Shown: piece by piece, positions 29,855-38,871 of the stretch
Layout: the number at the start of each line of letters is the position of its first letter
Position numbering within the stretch: the stretch's first letter is position 1
From: Alteromonas naphthalenivorans
GTDB taxonomy: Bacteria > Pseudomonadota > Gammaproteobacteria > Enterobacterales > Alteromonadaceae
Assembly (NCBI RefSeq): GCF_000213655.1
Contig: NC_015554.1
Span: 2,108,001-2,172,000, forward strand
Reading direction: 5' to 3'
DNA: 64,000 bases
The notes under the pieces: generated by a model
The model's database searches: none
Told to the model about the DNA's origin: nothing
Seen by the model: only the letters and a program-made list of their open reading frames with translations
Made by a program: the position numbers and the translations under genes

Positions 29855-30565
29855 TTGGCTATTCGCGCCATTTTAGGGGGGACGTTTAACCCGCCCCATT
29901 TAGGTCATGTATCACCTGCGCTCCATTTATTGTCTGCGCTGAATATCGACGCCCTCGGTTTAATGCCTTGTAAATTACCGCCGCACAAATCAGTGGCCGT
30001 TAGCGAAGAACACCGGGTCAACATGGTGAAGCTGTGTTGTGAGCAAGATAAACGCTTGTACCCCGAGCTAATCGAACTCTCGTTACCTTCACCTTCTTAC
30101 ACGGTAAAAACCCTTCGGGCATTAAAAGAAAGAGACAATAAGACAATCTGTTTTTTCATTGGCGCCGATTCCCTGTATAATCTTAAGTCTTGGTTTGAGT
30201 GGGAGCGTTTGCTTGATTTCTGTCACCTAGTGGTAATGCGTCGCGACAGCGATACATTTACACCACCTGATGACTTGGTTGAGTGGTTAAAAGCCAACAA
30301 AACAGAGGACGTTCTGCAACTACATGCTCAGCCTAATGGCTTAGTATTTCTTGCGGATACCCCATTACACCCTGTTTCATCAACGCAATTGCGCAGCGCC
30401 GTTCAAACGGATGCATCATCGACATTGCAAGAAACATATATGAACGAAACAGCATTGCATGACGCAAAGTTTCAAGCCACGACATTAATAGCAAAGTGGC
30501 TGCCTCAGGCAGTCTCAGACTATATTTATACACATCGGTTATACCAAGAATTATCAAATAAGTGA
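29855..30565 (+). CDS. nadD: Nicotinate-nucleotide adenylyltransferase
   Basis: A 236-residue enzyme that adenylates nicotinate mononucleotide in NAD synthesis. The nucleotidyltransferase motif [13 protein letters not shown] is at residues about 7-19, with [16 protein letters not shown] in the middle and [10 protein letters not shown] near the C-terminus (the SSTxIR motif). The start is TTG at 29855, with GGAAG nine bases upstream and four bases after the holA stop. A roughly 20-residue C-terminal tail extends beyond the core. rsfS follows immediately. Confidence 0.95.
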   Translation: MAIRAILGGTFNPPHLGHVSPALHLLSALNIDALGLMPCKLPPHKSVAVSEEHRVNMVKLCCEQDKRLYPELIELSLPSPSYTVKTLRALKERDNKTICFFIGADSLYNLKSWFEWERLLDFCHLVVMRRDSDTFTPPDDLVEWLKANKTEDVLQLHAQPNGLVFLADTPLHPVSSTQLRSAVQTDASSTLQETYMNETALHDAKFQATTLIAKWLPQAVSDYIYTHRLYQELSNK

Positions 30566-30573
30566 GGAAACAC

Positions 30574-30891
30574 TTGGAGAGTCAACAACTCAAGCAGTTC
30601 GTAAAAGATAAAGTAGACGACATGAAAGGCCGCGATATTATAGAACTGGATGTTCGTGGCAAATCAACCATTACCGACACCATGATTATTTGCTCTGGTA
30701 ACTCTAAGCGCCATGTTGTTGCTATTGCTGAGAATGTAATAGTAGAAGCTAAAAGCGCAGACGAAGCACCAACAAGCGTGGAAGGCAAAGAAACTGGCGA
30801 ATGGGTATTAGTAGATTTTGGCGACGTTATTTTGCACGTAATGCAAGACGAAACCCGCGATTTCTATCAGTTAGAGAAGCTGTGGTCATAA
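30574..30891 (+). CDS. rsfS: Ribosomal silencing factor RsfS
   Basis: A 105-residue protein that binds uL14 on the 50S subunit and blocks subunit joining when nutrients are low. The conserved [38 protein letters not shown] and [16 protein letters not shown] segments are seen. I chose TTG at 30574 because GAGG lies six bases upstream and homology begins there; the frame also allows GTG at 30562, overlapping the nadD stop. It lies upstream of rlmH in the conserved order. Confidence 0.94.
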   Translation: MESQQLKQFVKDKVDDMKGRDIIELDVRGKSTITDTMIICSGNSKRHVVAIAENVIVEAKSADEAPTSVEGKETGEWVLVDFGDVILHVMQDETRDFYQLEKLWS

Positions 30892-30935
30892 CAAAGCCAA
30901 CCGCAGACTTATAAAAAGGGCTGCGGTTAACTTTG
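30892..30935. repeat. Long inverted repeat between rsfS and rlmH
   Basis: AACCGCAG (30899-30906) pairs with CTGCGGTT (30921-30928), extended by CAAAG/CTTTG outside (30892-30896, 30931-30935). The loop is 14 bases. No clear T tract follows, so it may be a processing or attenuating structure inside the operon rather than a full terminator. Confidence 0.5.
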
Positions 30936-30969
30936 TTGGTAGTTTGATGTTCTAAAGGATTTACCCACT

Positions 30970-31440
30970 GTGCGTATACAAATTGTCGCCGTAGGTACAA
31001 AAATGCCCGCCTGGGTCACCACTGGGGTAGATGAATTCCTTCGCCGTTTCCCCGCCGATTTACCGGTGAGTTTCACCGAAATTCCCGCTGGTAAACGCGG
31101 CAAAAATGCTGATATTAAACGCATTTTAGAAAAAGAAGGCGAACAAATGCTCGCCGCTATTCCTAAAGGTAACCGCGTAGTGACATTAGAAGTCACTGGT
31201 AAGCCTTGGGACACCCCCACATTAGCTAAACAGTTAGATAATTGGAAAATGGATGGCCGTGATGTCAGTCTTTTGATTGGCGGACCTGAAGGTTTAGCAC
31301 CTGAATGTATTGCCGTGTCTGAACAAAAATGGTCACTGTCTGCACTTACGCTTCCTCATCCGCTTGTAAGAATTATTCTTTCTGAAAGTCTATACCGCGC
31401 TTGGTCTGTTACTCAGAACCACCCGTATCATCGCGAGTGA
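30970..31440 (+). CDS. rlmH: 23S rRNA (pseudouridine1915-N3)-methyltransferase
   Basis: A 156-residue SPOUT-family methyltransferase that modifies pseudouridine 1915 of 23S rRNA in assembled ribosomes. GTG start, sequence [13 protein letters not shown]. The SAM-binding knot is visible in [15 protein letters not shown] and [21 protein letters not shown], and the protein ends NHPYHRE as is usual. Length equals the family norm. It follows rsfS and precedes mrdA by 14 bases. Confidence 0.97.
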   Translation: MRIQIVAVGTKMPAWVTTGVDEFLRRFPADLPVSFTEIPAGKRGKNADIKRILEKEGEQMLAAIPKGNRVVTLEVTGKPWDTPTLAKQLDNWKMDGRDVSLLIGGPEGLAPECIAVSEQKWSLSALTLPHPLVRIILSESLYRAWSVTQNHPYHRE

Positions 31441-31454
31441 GAGAATAGCCTTTT

Positions 31455-33344
31455 ATGCATCGCAAGCGCCAAGCAATTCGAGACCACTCGGCTGAAGCAA
31501 ACTTATTTGCCAGACGTGCGTCTATCGCCTTTATTATTGTTGTTATGATGCTAGGCGTGGTGCTGAATAACCTTTATTCCCTGCAAGTTGAACAACACGA
31601 CGTTTACCAAACTCGCTCAAACGGGAATCGCATTAAGGTATTACCTGTTGCGCCAAACCGTGGGTTAATTTATGACAGAAACGGCATATTGCTTGCGGAA
31701 AACCGCCCTGTATTTAGCTTAGAGATCACACCTGAGCAAACTAACGATTTAGACGCCACCTTAGATGGCTTAACCCAATTGATGGGCATTACCCCAGAAG
31801 AACGTGAAAGCTTTAATGGCAGCTTAAAAGGCCAACGACGTTTTAAACCTATTGCCCTGCGGACTAAATTATCCGAAGAGGATGTTGCATTATTTTCTGC
31901 CAGCAAACATTTGTACCCCGGGGTACAAATTGAAGCGCGACTAGCTCGTCATTACCCTTATAAAGAAGCCCTTACCCATGTATTAGGTTATGTGGCGCGT
32001 ATTAATAAGAAAGACCTCCAAAAGCTGGTAGAAGCAGGGCAAGAAGATGACTATGCTGCCACCCACGACATCGGCAAATTGGGGGTAGAGAAATACCACG
32101 AAGAGCTATTGCACGGTTCAGTGGGTTACCAACAAGTGGAAGTGAATAACCAGGGCCGGATAATTCGTGTGTTAAACGTCGACCCACCCGTGCCCGGTAA
32201 AGACATTGTATTAAACATCGACCTTTCGCTACAAATTGCCACCCAGCAAGCACTGGAAGGTCAGCGCGGCGCGGTGATCGTGAGTGATGTAAAAACGGGA
32301 GGGGTATTGGCGTTATTTTCAAACCCCAGTTACGACCCGAACTTGTTTGTTCACGGTATCAGCAGAAAGAATTACTCTGCCCTGTTAAATTCCCCCGATC
32401 GCCCCCTAATAAACCGCGCCACTCAAGGCCAGTATCCACCTGCATCTACCATTAAACCTCACCTTGGCTTAATTGGACTTGAAGAGGGGATAGTCACCGA
32501 AGAGTATACGATTCAAGATAATGGTCGCTATCAGTTACCCAACGTATCGCATACATGGCGGGACTGGCGAAAGTGGGGCCACGGCGAGGTAGATATCGCA
32601 AAAGCAATAGAAGTCTCCTGCGACATTTATTACTACGATTTAGCTTATAAGTTGGGGATAGATAAAATCAGTGAAGCCATGTACGAATTTGGATTTGGTG
32701 ATTTTACCGGTATCGATTTATACGAAGAATCTGATGCGAATATGCCTAGCAGAGGCTGGAAGCGTGCACGATTCAACCAGCCTTGGTATATCGGTGACAC
32801 CATTCCTGTCGGTATTGGTCAAGGATTCTGGTCTACCACCCCTATTCAGTTATCGCAATCAGTGAACACATTGGTTAATCGTGGCGAACGTATAATTCCG
32901 CAAATTATTCGCGGGTTTATGCATGAAGATAGCTCGGTAGAAATTATTCCACTTAAAACCCTTCGACCTATCGAGATTAAAAACCAGCATAATGTCGATA
33001 TTGTACTGAATGCGATGCACGACGTAGTGCATGGTAAAGAAGGTGGTGCTCGCCATACGTTTGCTGACGCCTCCTATCAGTCTGCGGGCAAAACCGGTAC
33101 TGCACAGCTATTTTCCGTGGGGCAAGATGAAAAATACGATGCTGAAAAAATAGATGAGCGTTTGCGAGACAATGCCATGTATGTAGGCTTTGCCCCCTTT
33201 GAAAACCCAGAAATTTCAGTAACCGTCGTGCTTGAGAACGCCGGTGGCGGTAGTAAAAATGCCGCTCCTGTGGCCAAGAAAATCATGGATTTCTATTTTC
33301 GTGATCGGGTTTTCGACACCGAAATTAGCAAGGTTGACGAATAA
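31455..33344 (+). CDS. mrdA: Penicillin-binding protein 2 (elongasome transpeptidase)
   Basis: A 629-residue class B PBP that cross-links lateral-wall peptidoglycan with RodA. One membrane anchor (about 25-45, ASIAFIIVVMMLGVVLNNLY), a pedestal/dimerisation domain to about 240, then the transpeptidase domain. The active-site motif STIK is near residue 330 (PPASTIKPHLG), with the SxD/SxN-equivalent VSCDIYYYD near 380 and KTG near 545 (AGKTGTAQ). The stop overlaps the rodA start by one base, consistent with coupled expression. Confidence 0.97.
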   Translation: MHRKRQAIRDHSAEANLFARRASIAFIIVVMMLGVVLNNLYSLQVEQHDVYQTRSNGNRIKVLPVAPNRGLIYDRNGILLAENRPVFSLEITPEQTNDLDATLDGLTQLMGITPEERESFNGSLKGQRRFKPIALRTKLSEEDVALFSASKHLYPGVQIEARLARHYPYKEALTHVLGYVARINKKDLQKLVEAGQEDDYAATHDIGKLGVEKYHEELLHGSVGYQQVEVNNQGRIIRVLNVDPPVPGKDIVLNIDLSLQIATQQALEGQRGAVIVSDVKTGGVLALFSNPSYDPNLFVHGISRKNYSALLNSPDRPLINRATQGQYPPASTIKPHLGLIGLEEGIVTEEYTIQDNGRYQLPNVSHTWRDWRKWGHGEVDIAKAIEVSCDIYYYDLAYKLGIDKISEAMYEFGFGDFTGIDLYEESDANMPSRGWKRARFNQPWYIGDTIPVGIGQGFWSTTPIQLSQSVNTLVNRGERIIPQIIRGFMHEDSSVEIIPLKTLRPIEIKNQHNVDIVLNAMHDVVHGKEGGARHTFADASYQSAGKTGTAQLFSVGQDEKYDAEKIDERLRDNAMYVGFAPFENPEISVTVVLENAGGGSKNAAPVAKKIMDFYFRDRVFDTEISKVDE

Positions 33345-34459
33345 TGAAAAAGAACACGCTCAACCCAAATAAGACCAGTTTTTTACAGCGTATTCATATT
33401 GATGGTTGGCTGTTTTTAAGCCTGTTAGTACTTATGTCAGTGGGTTTGGTAACGCTGTATTCTGCATCAGGACAGGACAGCGGCCAAGTAGAACGCCAAA
33501 TTACGCGCTTGGCACTGAGTGTGGCAGTTATGTTTGGCATTGCGCAAATTCCCCCCGGCGCATTTCGCCGCCTGTCGACATACGCCTATATCGCGGGGCT
33601 GCTAATGCTTATCGCGGTATTGTTATTTGGCGACATGGGTAAAGGCGCTCAGCGCTGGCTCGACTTAAAGTTTATTCGCTTTCAACCGTCAGAGTTAATG
33701 AAGCTCGCGGTGCCTATGATGGTCGCCTGGTATATTAGCAAGTTCACGCTACCTCCTCGCACCATGAATATTGTGGTTGGCTTTCTAATGGTGGCTATCC
33801 CAACGGTACTTATTGCTAAACAACCCGATTTAGGGACATCGCTGCTTATTGCCAGCTCCGGCATCTTCGCGATATTCCTCGCCGGTATGAGTTGGCGGCT
33901 TATCGGGTTTGTTGCGCTGTTGCTCGGTGGTTTCGCGCCCATTATGTGGTTCTTTTTAATGGCGGAGTATCAAAAGCAACGCGTATTGACCTTTTTAAAC
34001 CCAGAGAGCGATCCACTCGGTTCGGGTTACCATATTATTCAGTCGAAAATAGCGATAGGTTCAGGTGGTGTAGATGGAAAAGGCTGGTTGCAGGGCACCC
34101 AATCACAATTAGAATTTTTACCCGAGCGACATACCGACTTTATTTTCTCGGTTTTCAGTGAAGAATTTGGCCTTACAGGGGTTATTGTTTTACTGATTAT
34201 TTACCTTTGCGTTATTTTACGTGGGCTTATTATTGCGAGTAGAGCTCAAGACGCCTACTCTAAATTACTGGCAGGCAGTATTACCTTAACCTTCTTCGTT
34301 TATGTGTTTGTAAACATGGGGATGGTATCTGGGTTACTTCCTGTAGTAGGAGTGCCACTACCTTTAGTCAGTTATGGCGGCACTTCCATGGTGACATTAA
34401 TGGCAGGCTTTGGCATGCTAATGTCTATTGCCACTCAAAAACGATTAATGTCTCGATAA
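33344..34459 (+). CDS. mrdB: Peptidoglycan glycosyltransferase RodA
   Basis: A 371-residue SEDS-family membrane glycosyltransferase that polymerises glycan strands for cell elongation. About ten membrane helices are evident. Family segments are present: GDMGKGAQRWL, FQPSELMKLAVP, KQPDLGTSLL, and the C-terminal VGVPLPLVSYGGTSMVTLM. It partners with PBP2 encoded just upstream, and rlpA starts one base after its stop. Confidence 0.97.
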   Translation: MKKNTLNPNKTSFLQRIHIDGWLFLSLLVLMSVGLVTLYSASGQDSGQVERQITRLALSVAVMFGIAQIPPGAFRRLSTYAYIAGLLMLIAVLLFGDMGKGAQRWLDLKFIRFQPSELMKLAVPMMVAWYISKFTLPPRTMNIVVGFLMVAIPTVLIAKQPDLGTSLLIASSGIFAIFLAGMSWRLIGFVALLLGGFAPIMWFFLMAEYQKQRVLTFLNPESDPLGSGYHIIQSKIAIGSGGVDGKGWLQGTQSQLEFLPERHTDFIFSVFSEEFGLTGVIVLLIIYLCVILRGLIIASRAQDAYSKLLAGSITLTFFVYVFVNMGMVSGLLPVVGVPLPLVSYGGTSMVTLMAGFGMLMSIATQKRLMSR

Positions 34460-34460
34460 C

Positions 34461-35381
34461 ATGCGCACACTACTGTTAATACTGCTTGCTTCATTTATAC
34501 TCGCCGCGTGTAAGTCAGCGCCTAGTGGACGCTATACTCAGCATCAAGATACTGCCCCGAATCATGTAGCGAAAGTGCCTGAAACTTTGGATGCAGTTCC
34601 TAAGTATGAAGCATATAGAATGTTTAACAGCCGCCCTTATAAGGTGCTAGGCAAACATTATACACCGCTGACATCAGGTAAAGGGTTTGAAGAAGTAGGT
34701 TACGCCAGTTGGTATGGTCAGAAGTTTCATGGCCATTTAACGTCAAACGGTGAAACCTACAATATGTTTGCTATGTCGGCTGCCCACAAAACCTTACCGC
34801 TTCCTTCTTACGTGCGCGTGACTAATTTAGACAACGACAAACAAGCGATTGTGCGAGTGAATGATCGTGGCCCTTTTCACGATAACCGTATCATCGATTT
34901 GTCGTACGCTGCGGCGGTAAAGTTGGGTTATCACAACAAAGGTACGGCAAAGGTAAAAATTGAAGTCATTCACTTCGACCCCGAAAACAATGTAACGGTT
35001 GGTATTAACCCGACCGTTAGTTACGACGAATACATTGGTATTGCTCCCCTTCCCTCAGCACTAGCATCAACATCACCAGTGACACCATCATCTGAGGTCG
35101 CCGCGAGTACTTCAGCGCAAAGCGATAATCTTCAGCAAACGTCAATCTCTCTGGACGGTTATTTTATTCAGGTGGCAGCACTATCAAATCAGAAGAAAGC
35201 TGAGTCTATTTCAAATGTACTTTCTGCACTTTATCAGGTGCCAACACACATGCCAGTAGTAGGCAATGTGTACAAACTTCAACTTGGTCCGATTGAAGAT
35301 GAAGCGCTTGCTCATGAATTGTTAGAGCAGTTAAAACAAAACGGCTACCCCCAAGCTTACAAGATAAAACAAACCCTCTAA
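34461..35381 (+). CDS. rlpA: Septal/lytic lipoprotein RlpA
   Basis: A 306-residue outer-membrane lipoprotein. The signal peptide ends in a lipobox with Cys17 (FILAAC). A double-psi beta-barrel domain covers about residues 75-165 (GYASWYGQKFHGHLTSNGE, then VRVNDRGPFHDNRIIDLS, including the catalytic Asp/His region of the family). After a Ser/Thr/Pro-rich linker, a SPOR domain (about 230-306; DGYFIQVAALSNQKKAES) binds denuded septal glycan. Some homologues are lytic transglycosylases; E. coli RlpA is not, so activity needs a direct test. It sits between mrdB and dacA as usual. Confidence 0.95.
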   Translation: MRTLLLILLASFILAACKSAPSGRYTQHQDTAPNHVAKVPETLDAVPKYEAYRMFNSRPYKVLGKHYTPLTSGKGFEEVGYASWYGQKFHGHLTSNGETYNMFAMSAAHKTLPLPSYVRVTNLDNDKQAIVRVNDRGPFHDNRIIDLSYAAAVKLGYHNKGTAKVKIEVIHFDPENNVTVGINPTVSYDEYIGIAPLPSALASTSPVTPSSEVAASTSAQSDNLQQTSISLDGYFIQVAALSNQKKAESISNVLSALYQVPTHMPVVGNVYKLQLGPIEDEALAHELLEQLKQNGYPQAYKIKQTL

Positions 35382-35627
35382 CGACTCGTTTAAAAAACCG
35401 CCACAACTATGGCGACAATGTGGCGAAACACGTTTCAAATCTGTCATTTATGGCGCTTTTTCGTTGTTTCGTAGCCTAATCTCTATTAACAGCTAAACTT
35501 TTTGGTTTAACCCTAGTCGAACTATGCGCCTTACGTTAGAATTCTAAACTAAGTAGTAGTATAAACTGTGTAGCGTGCCTGCTGTTCAGTTTTAAACGGA
35601 TAATAAACGGTCAAAGAAAATAAAATC

Positions 35628-36812
35628 ATGCTCAGAATAATTCAACGCGCTAAACCGTCCTTTCTCTCCTTCGCTTTTATGCTTTTCAGTGCACTAGTAC
35701 TGTCAGCGAATGCAGCAGTGGTTACTCCACCAGCTCCATCGGTAGCGGCGGAAGGCTTTCTTTTAACCGACTTTGAAACCGGACACGTAATCGCGTCGAA
35801 AAACGCAGACATGCAATTGGCACCCGCCAGCTTGACTAAAATCATGACCATTTATGTGATTGGAAAAGAATTGCAAGCCGGTAACATTAGCCTTTCAGAC
35901 GAAGTGACCATTTCTGAAAATGCGTGGGCTAAAAAATTCCCAGATTCATCAAAGATGTTTATCGAAGTGGGAACGCAAGTATCGGTAAGCGATTTATTAC
36001 GCGGTATTGTAGTGCAATCAGGTAACGATGCGTGTGTTGCCATGGCAGAGCACGTTGCCGGTTCACAGGCGGCGTTTGCCAGCATGATGAATGCGCATGC
36101 ACAAGCTATTGGTATGACATCGTCTAACTTTGTTAATGCCCACGGCCTGCACGACCCAGATCACTACACTACCCCTCGTGATATGGCTGTGCTGTCTCGT
36201 GCGCTTATTGCTGAAACTCCTGAAATGTACAAAATTTACAGCGAAAAAGAATTTACATTTAATGGCATCAAGCAATATAACCGTAACAGCCTATTATGGG
36301 ACAAAAGCTTAAACGTTGATGGCATTAAAACTGGCCATACGTCAGACGCGGGTTACAGCCTTATTACTTCTGCCTCACAAGGCGACATGCGCTTAATCTC
36401 TGTAGTTATGGGTACAGATAGTGAAAGAGCCCGTAAGGTTGAAAACAAGAAGCTACTTAAATATGGTTTTCGCTTTTATGAAACGCTAACGCCTTACCAC
36501 GCTGGCGATAGTTTTGTAGCACACCGCATTTATATGGGCGATAGAGAAACCGTAGACCTTGGAATTAACCAATCTACCCCCATTACCATTCCACGCGGCC
36601 AGGCGGCTAACTTGGAAGCCAATTTTGAACTAGATAAAAAACTAGAAGCGCCACTGGCTAAAGGCCAAGTTGTCGGCACACTTTTCCTTCAACTCGAAGG
36701 CGAAGATGTAGCCAGCTACCCCCTTGTCACTTTGCAAGAAGTGAAAGAAGGCAGCATGTTTAACCGCATTAAAGATTACATTATGCTGCAACTGGGCTTC
36801 GACGAAGCGTAA
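35628..36812 (+). CDS. dacA: D-alanyl-D-alanine carboxypeptidase (PBP5/6 family)
   Basis: A 394-residue periplasmic enzyme that trims pentapeptide side chains. Signal peptide about 1-29 ending around SANA. The catalytic motifs are SLTK near residue 68 (PASLTKIM), SGN near 131 (VQSGNDACVA) and KTG near 233 (GIKTGHTSDAG). The C-terminal beta domain is followed by an amphipathic helix (FNRIKDYIMLQLGFD) that anchors it to the inner membrane. It has its own 246-bp upstream region and a strong terminator after it. Confidence 0.97.
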   Translation: MLRIIQRAKPSFLSFAFMLFSALVLSANAAVVTPPAPSVAAEGFLLTDFETGHVIASKNADMQLAPASLTKIMTIYVIGKELQAGNISLSDEVTISENAWAKKFPDSSKMFIEVGTQVSVSDLLRGIVVQSGNDACVAMAEHVAGSQAAFASMMNAHAQAIGMTSSNFVNAHGLHDPDHYTTPRDMAVLSRALIAETPEMYKIYSEKEFTFNGIKQYNRNSLLWDKSLNVDGIKTGHTSDAGYSLITSASQGDMRLISVVMGTDSERARKVENKKLLKYGFRFYETLTPYHAGDSFVAHRIYMGDRETVDLGINQSTPITIPRGQAANLEANFELDKKLEAPLAKGQVVGTLFLQLEGEDVASYPLVTLQEVKEGSMFNRIKDYIMLQLGFDEA

Positions 36813-36840
36813 CATTACGCCTCGCTACACTAGTTCAAGG

Positions 36841-36872
36841 GCGGCCTGATTGGTATAATCGGGCCGTTTTTG
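36841..36872 (+). terminator. Rho-independent terminator after dacA
   Basis: A 10-bp stem (CGGCCTGATT 36842-36851, AATCGGGCCG 36857-36866, one G-T pair) has a five-base loop and is followed by TTTTTG. It ends dacA; ybeD-lipB-lipA begin just downstream. Confidence 0.85.
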
Positions 36873-36902
36873 TATTTAATGACTGTATAAAAAGGATATC
36901 GC

Positions 36903-37166
36903 ATGGATACCCGTTTCGATGAACTTCTAGATTTTCCGACAAATCAAACATTTAAAGTAATGGGCATCGCCCATGACGATTTACCTAATCACGTAATTGA
37001 GTGCTTACAGCAGCACGCGCCAGGTGATTATTCACCCGCAGTGAAGCCAAGCAGCAAAGGTAATTACCATTCTGTATCGGTAAGTGTACGAGTGACCAGC
37101 AAAGAGCACATGGAAACTATTTACACTGAACTTGCTAAGTTAGAACTTGTAAGAGTCGTACTATAA
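36903..37166 (+). CDS. ybeD: DUF493 family protein YbeD
   Basis: An 87-residue small alpha/beta protein with an ACT-like fold known from its E. coli homologue. It shows LLDFPTNQTFKVMG at the N-terminus and SKGNYHSVSVSVRVTSKEHMETIY in the middle, the family's signature. The molecular role is unknown. It lies between dacA and lipB, and the lipB start directly abuts its stop, suggesting a link to lipoate metabolism by position only. Confidence 0.94.
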   Translation: MDTRFDELLDFPTNQTFKVMGIAHDDLPNHVIECLQQHAPGDYSPAVKPSSKGNYHSVSVSVRVTSKEHMETIYTELAKLELVRVVL

Positions 37167-37823
37167 GTGAGCACCCTAACCGACTCTGTCATTATTCGGC
37201 AACTTGGCAGACAAAGCTACGAGCCCATATGGGCTGCCATGAAAGCGTTCACGGATGAACGTGATGATACGACTGAAGATGAAATTTGGCTGGTTGAGCA
37301 CGACCCTGTATTCACACAAGGTCAAGCAGGCAAAGCTGAACACATTTTGATGCCCGGTGACATTCCCGTGGTGCAAGCCGACAGAGGCGGTCAGGTAACC
37401 TATCACGGCCCAGGCCAACAGGTTATCTATCTTCTTATTAATATTCGAAGACGCAAGCTAGGTGTACGTCACTTAGTGACTGCGATGGAAGATGCTGTGG
37501 TAGGCTTAATGGCCAAATACGGTGTTACCGCCTACCCTAAACCCGATGCACCAGGGGTTTATGTAGATGAGAAAAAAATTTGCTCACTAGGGTTAAGAAT
37601 TCGTCACGGTTGCTCATTTCATGGATTGGCATTAAATGTTAGTATGGATTTGTCACCGTTTCAGCGCATTAACCCATGCGGTTATGCAGGTATGGAAATG
37701 ATTGATACCGCCAGTCTGAATGGCCCAGATTCGATAAGTGTTGCCGGTGAAGTTCTCACCGACTTACTACTTGAAGCGCTTTCCATTACGGAAAAACGAC
37801 ATAAAGAAGGTTTTGATGAGTAA
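37167..37823 (+). CDS. lipB: Octanoyl-[ACP]:protein N-octanoyltransferase
   Basis: A 218-residue enzyme that moves octanoate from acyl carrier protein to lipoyl domains, the first step of lipoate synthesis. [12 protein letters not shown] near residue 74, the catalytic Lys in [13 protein letters not shown], and the catalytic Cys in [11 protein letters not shown] are present. GTG start directly after the ybeD stop. It overlaps lipA by eight bases. Confidence 0.97.
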   Translation: MSTLTDSVIIRQLGRQSYEPIWAAMKAFTDERDDTTEDEIWLVEHDPVFTQGQAGKAEHILMPGDIPVVQADRGGQVTYHGPGQQVIYLLINIRRRKLGVRHLVTAMEDAVVGLMAKYGVTAYPKPDAPGVYVDEKKICSLGLRIRHGCSFHGLALNVSMDLSPFQRINPCGYAGMEMIDTASLNGPDSISVAGEVLTDLLLEALSITEKRHKEGFDE

Positions 37824-38778
37824 CGCACGACCTGTAGCTGGAGTTAAACTCCGCGACGACGAAAAAGTAAAACACATTCCTGTCACCATTATTCCTACTG
37901 AAAAGGAAGAAATGCTGCGCAAGCCTTCGTGGATCAAAATTAAGCTGCCACGCAGCACCGATAAAATTGACCATATTAAGAAGACCTTAAGAAAGAATAA
38001 ACTGCATTCTGTGTGCGAAGAAGCCAGCTGCCCTAACTTAGCTGAGTGCTTCAACCATGGTACGGCAACCTTTATGATTTTGGGTGACATTTGCACCCGT
38101 CGTTGTCCGTTCTGTGATGTTGCCCACGGTAAACCACTACCGCCAAGTGCAGAAGAACCAGAAAAGCTAGCGAAAACCATTGCTGAAATGAATCTTCGTT
38201 ACGTGGTAATTACCTCGGTAGACCGCGATGACTTGCGTGACGGTGGTGCACAGCATTTCGTTGATTGTATCAACGCGATTCGCGAGCACAGCCCGACGAC
38301 CACAATTGAAGTGCTAGTACCGGACTTCCGTGGCCGTATGGATCGCGCATTAGAAATTTTCAAAAATGGTGTTCCTGATGTGTTCAATCACAACTTGGAA
38401 ACTATTCCGCGCTTATACCGCGAGTGTCGCCCTGGTGCTAACTATCAGTGGTCACTAGACTTGCTCAAGAAATTTAAAGCGCAGCATCCAGATGTTAAGA
38501 CCAAGTCTGGCTTAATGATGGGTATGGGCGAAGAAAATGTGGAAATTGAAGGCGTACTTCGCGATTTACGTGCTCACGATGTGGACATGTTAACACTTGG
38601 CCAATATTTACAGCCAAGTCGCCATCACTTCCCTGTTAAGCGTTATGTTCACCCTGATGAATTTGATGCGCTAGGCGCTTACGCCAAAGACATTGGCTTT
38701 ACTCATGCAGCTAGTGGCCCAATGGTTCGCTCTAGTTACCATGCCGACCAACAGGCAGCGGGTAAAGAAGTAAAATAA
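37816..38778 (+). CDS. lipA: Lipoyl synthase
   Basis: A 320-residue radical-SAM enzyme that inserts two sulfurs into octanoyl chains. The auxiliary cluster motif [12 protein letters not shown] (CX4CX5C) and the radical-SAM motif CTRRCPFC (CX3CX2C) are intact, and the C-terminal RSSYHAD serine ligand is present. The ATG at 37816 lies inside the lipB end, with AAGAAGG five bases upstream; an upstream in-frame start at 37738 is rejected because homology starts later. A bidirectional terminator follows. Confidence 0.97.
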   Translation: MSNARPVAGVKLRDDEKVKHIPVTIIPTEKEEMLRKPSWIKIKLPRSTDKIDHIKKTLRKNKLHSVCEEASCPNLAECFNHGTATFMILGDICTRRCPFCDVAHGKPLPPSAEEPEKLAKTIAEMNLRYVVITSVDRDDLRDGGAQHFVDCINAIREHSPTTTIEVLVPDFRGRMDRALEIFKNGVPDVFNHNLETIPRLYRECRPGANYQWSLDLLKKFKAQHPDVKTKSGLMMGMGEENVEIEGVLRDLRAHDVDMLTLGQYLQPSRHHFPVKRYVHPDEFDALGAYAKDIGFTHAASGPMVRSSYHADQQAAGKEVK

Positions 38779-38784
38779 ATATAA

Positions 38785-38817
38785 AAAAAGCGGCTTTTCA
38801 CAGCCGCTTTTTTATTT
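38785..38817. terminator. Bidirectional terminator between lipA and the DUF885 gene
   Basis: AGCGGCT (38791-38797) pairs with AGCCGCT (38804-38810), flanked by a run of A before and T after. It serves both convergent genes. Confidence 0.85.
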
Positions 38818-38871
38818 GCCTTTCTTTTCGCTAAGCTAAGCTATCAACTTACTCGCCTTAGCTTTTAGAAT

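Noticed and set aside
30562..30573. GTG at 30562 as the rsfS start
   Set aside because: It overlaps the nadD stop, lacks a spaced ribosome site and adds four unconserved residues; TTG at 30574 has GAGG six bases upstream.
37738..37815. Upstream in-frame extension of lipA
   Set aside because: It would overlap lipB by 86 bases; homology and the AAGAAGG site support 37816.
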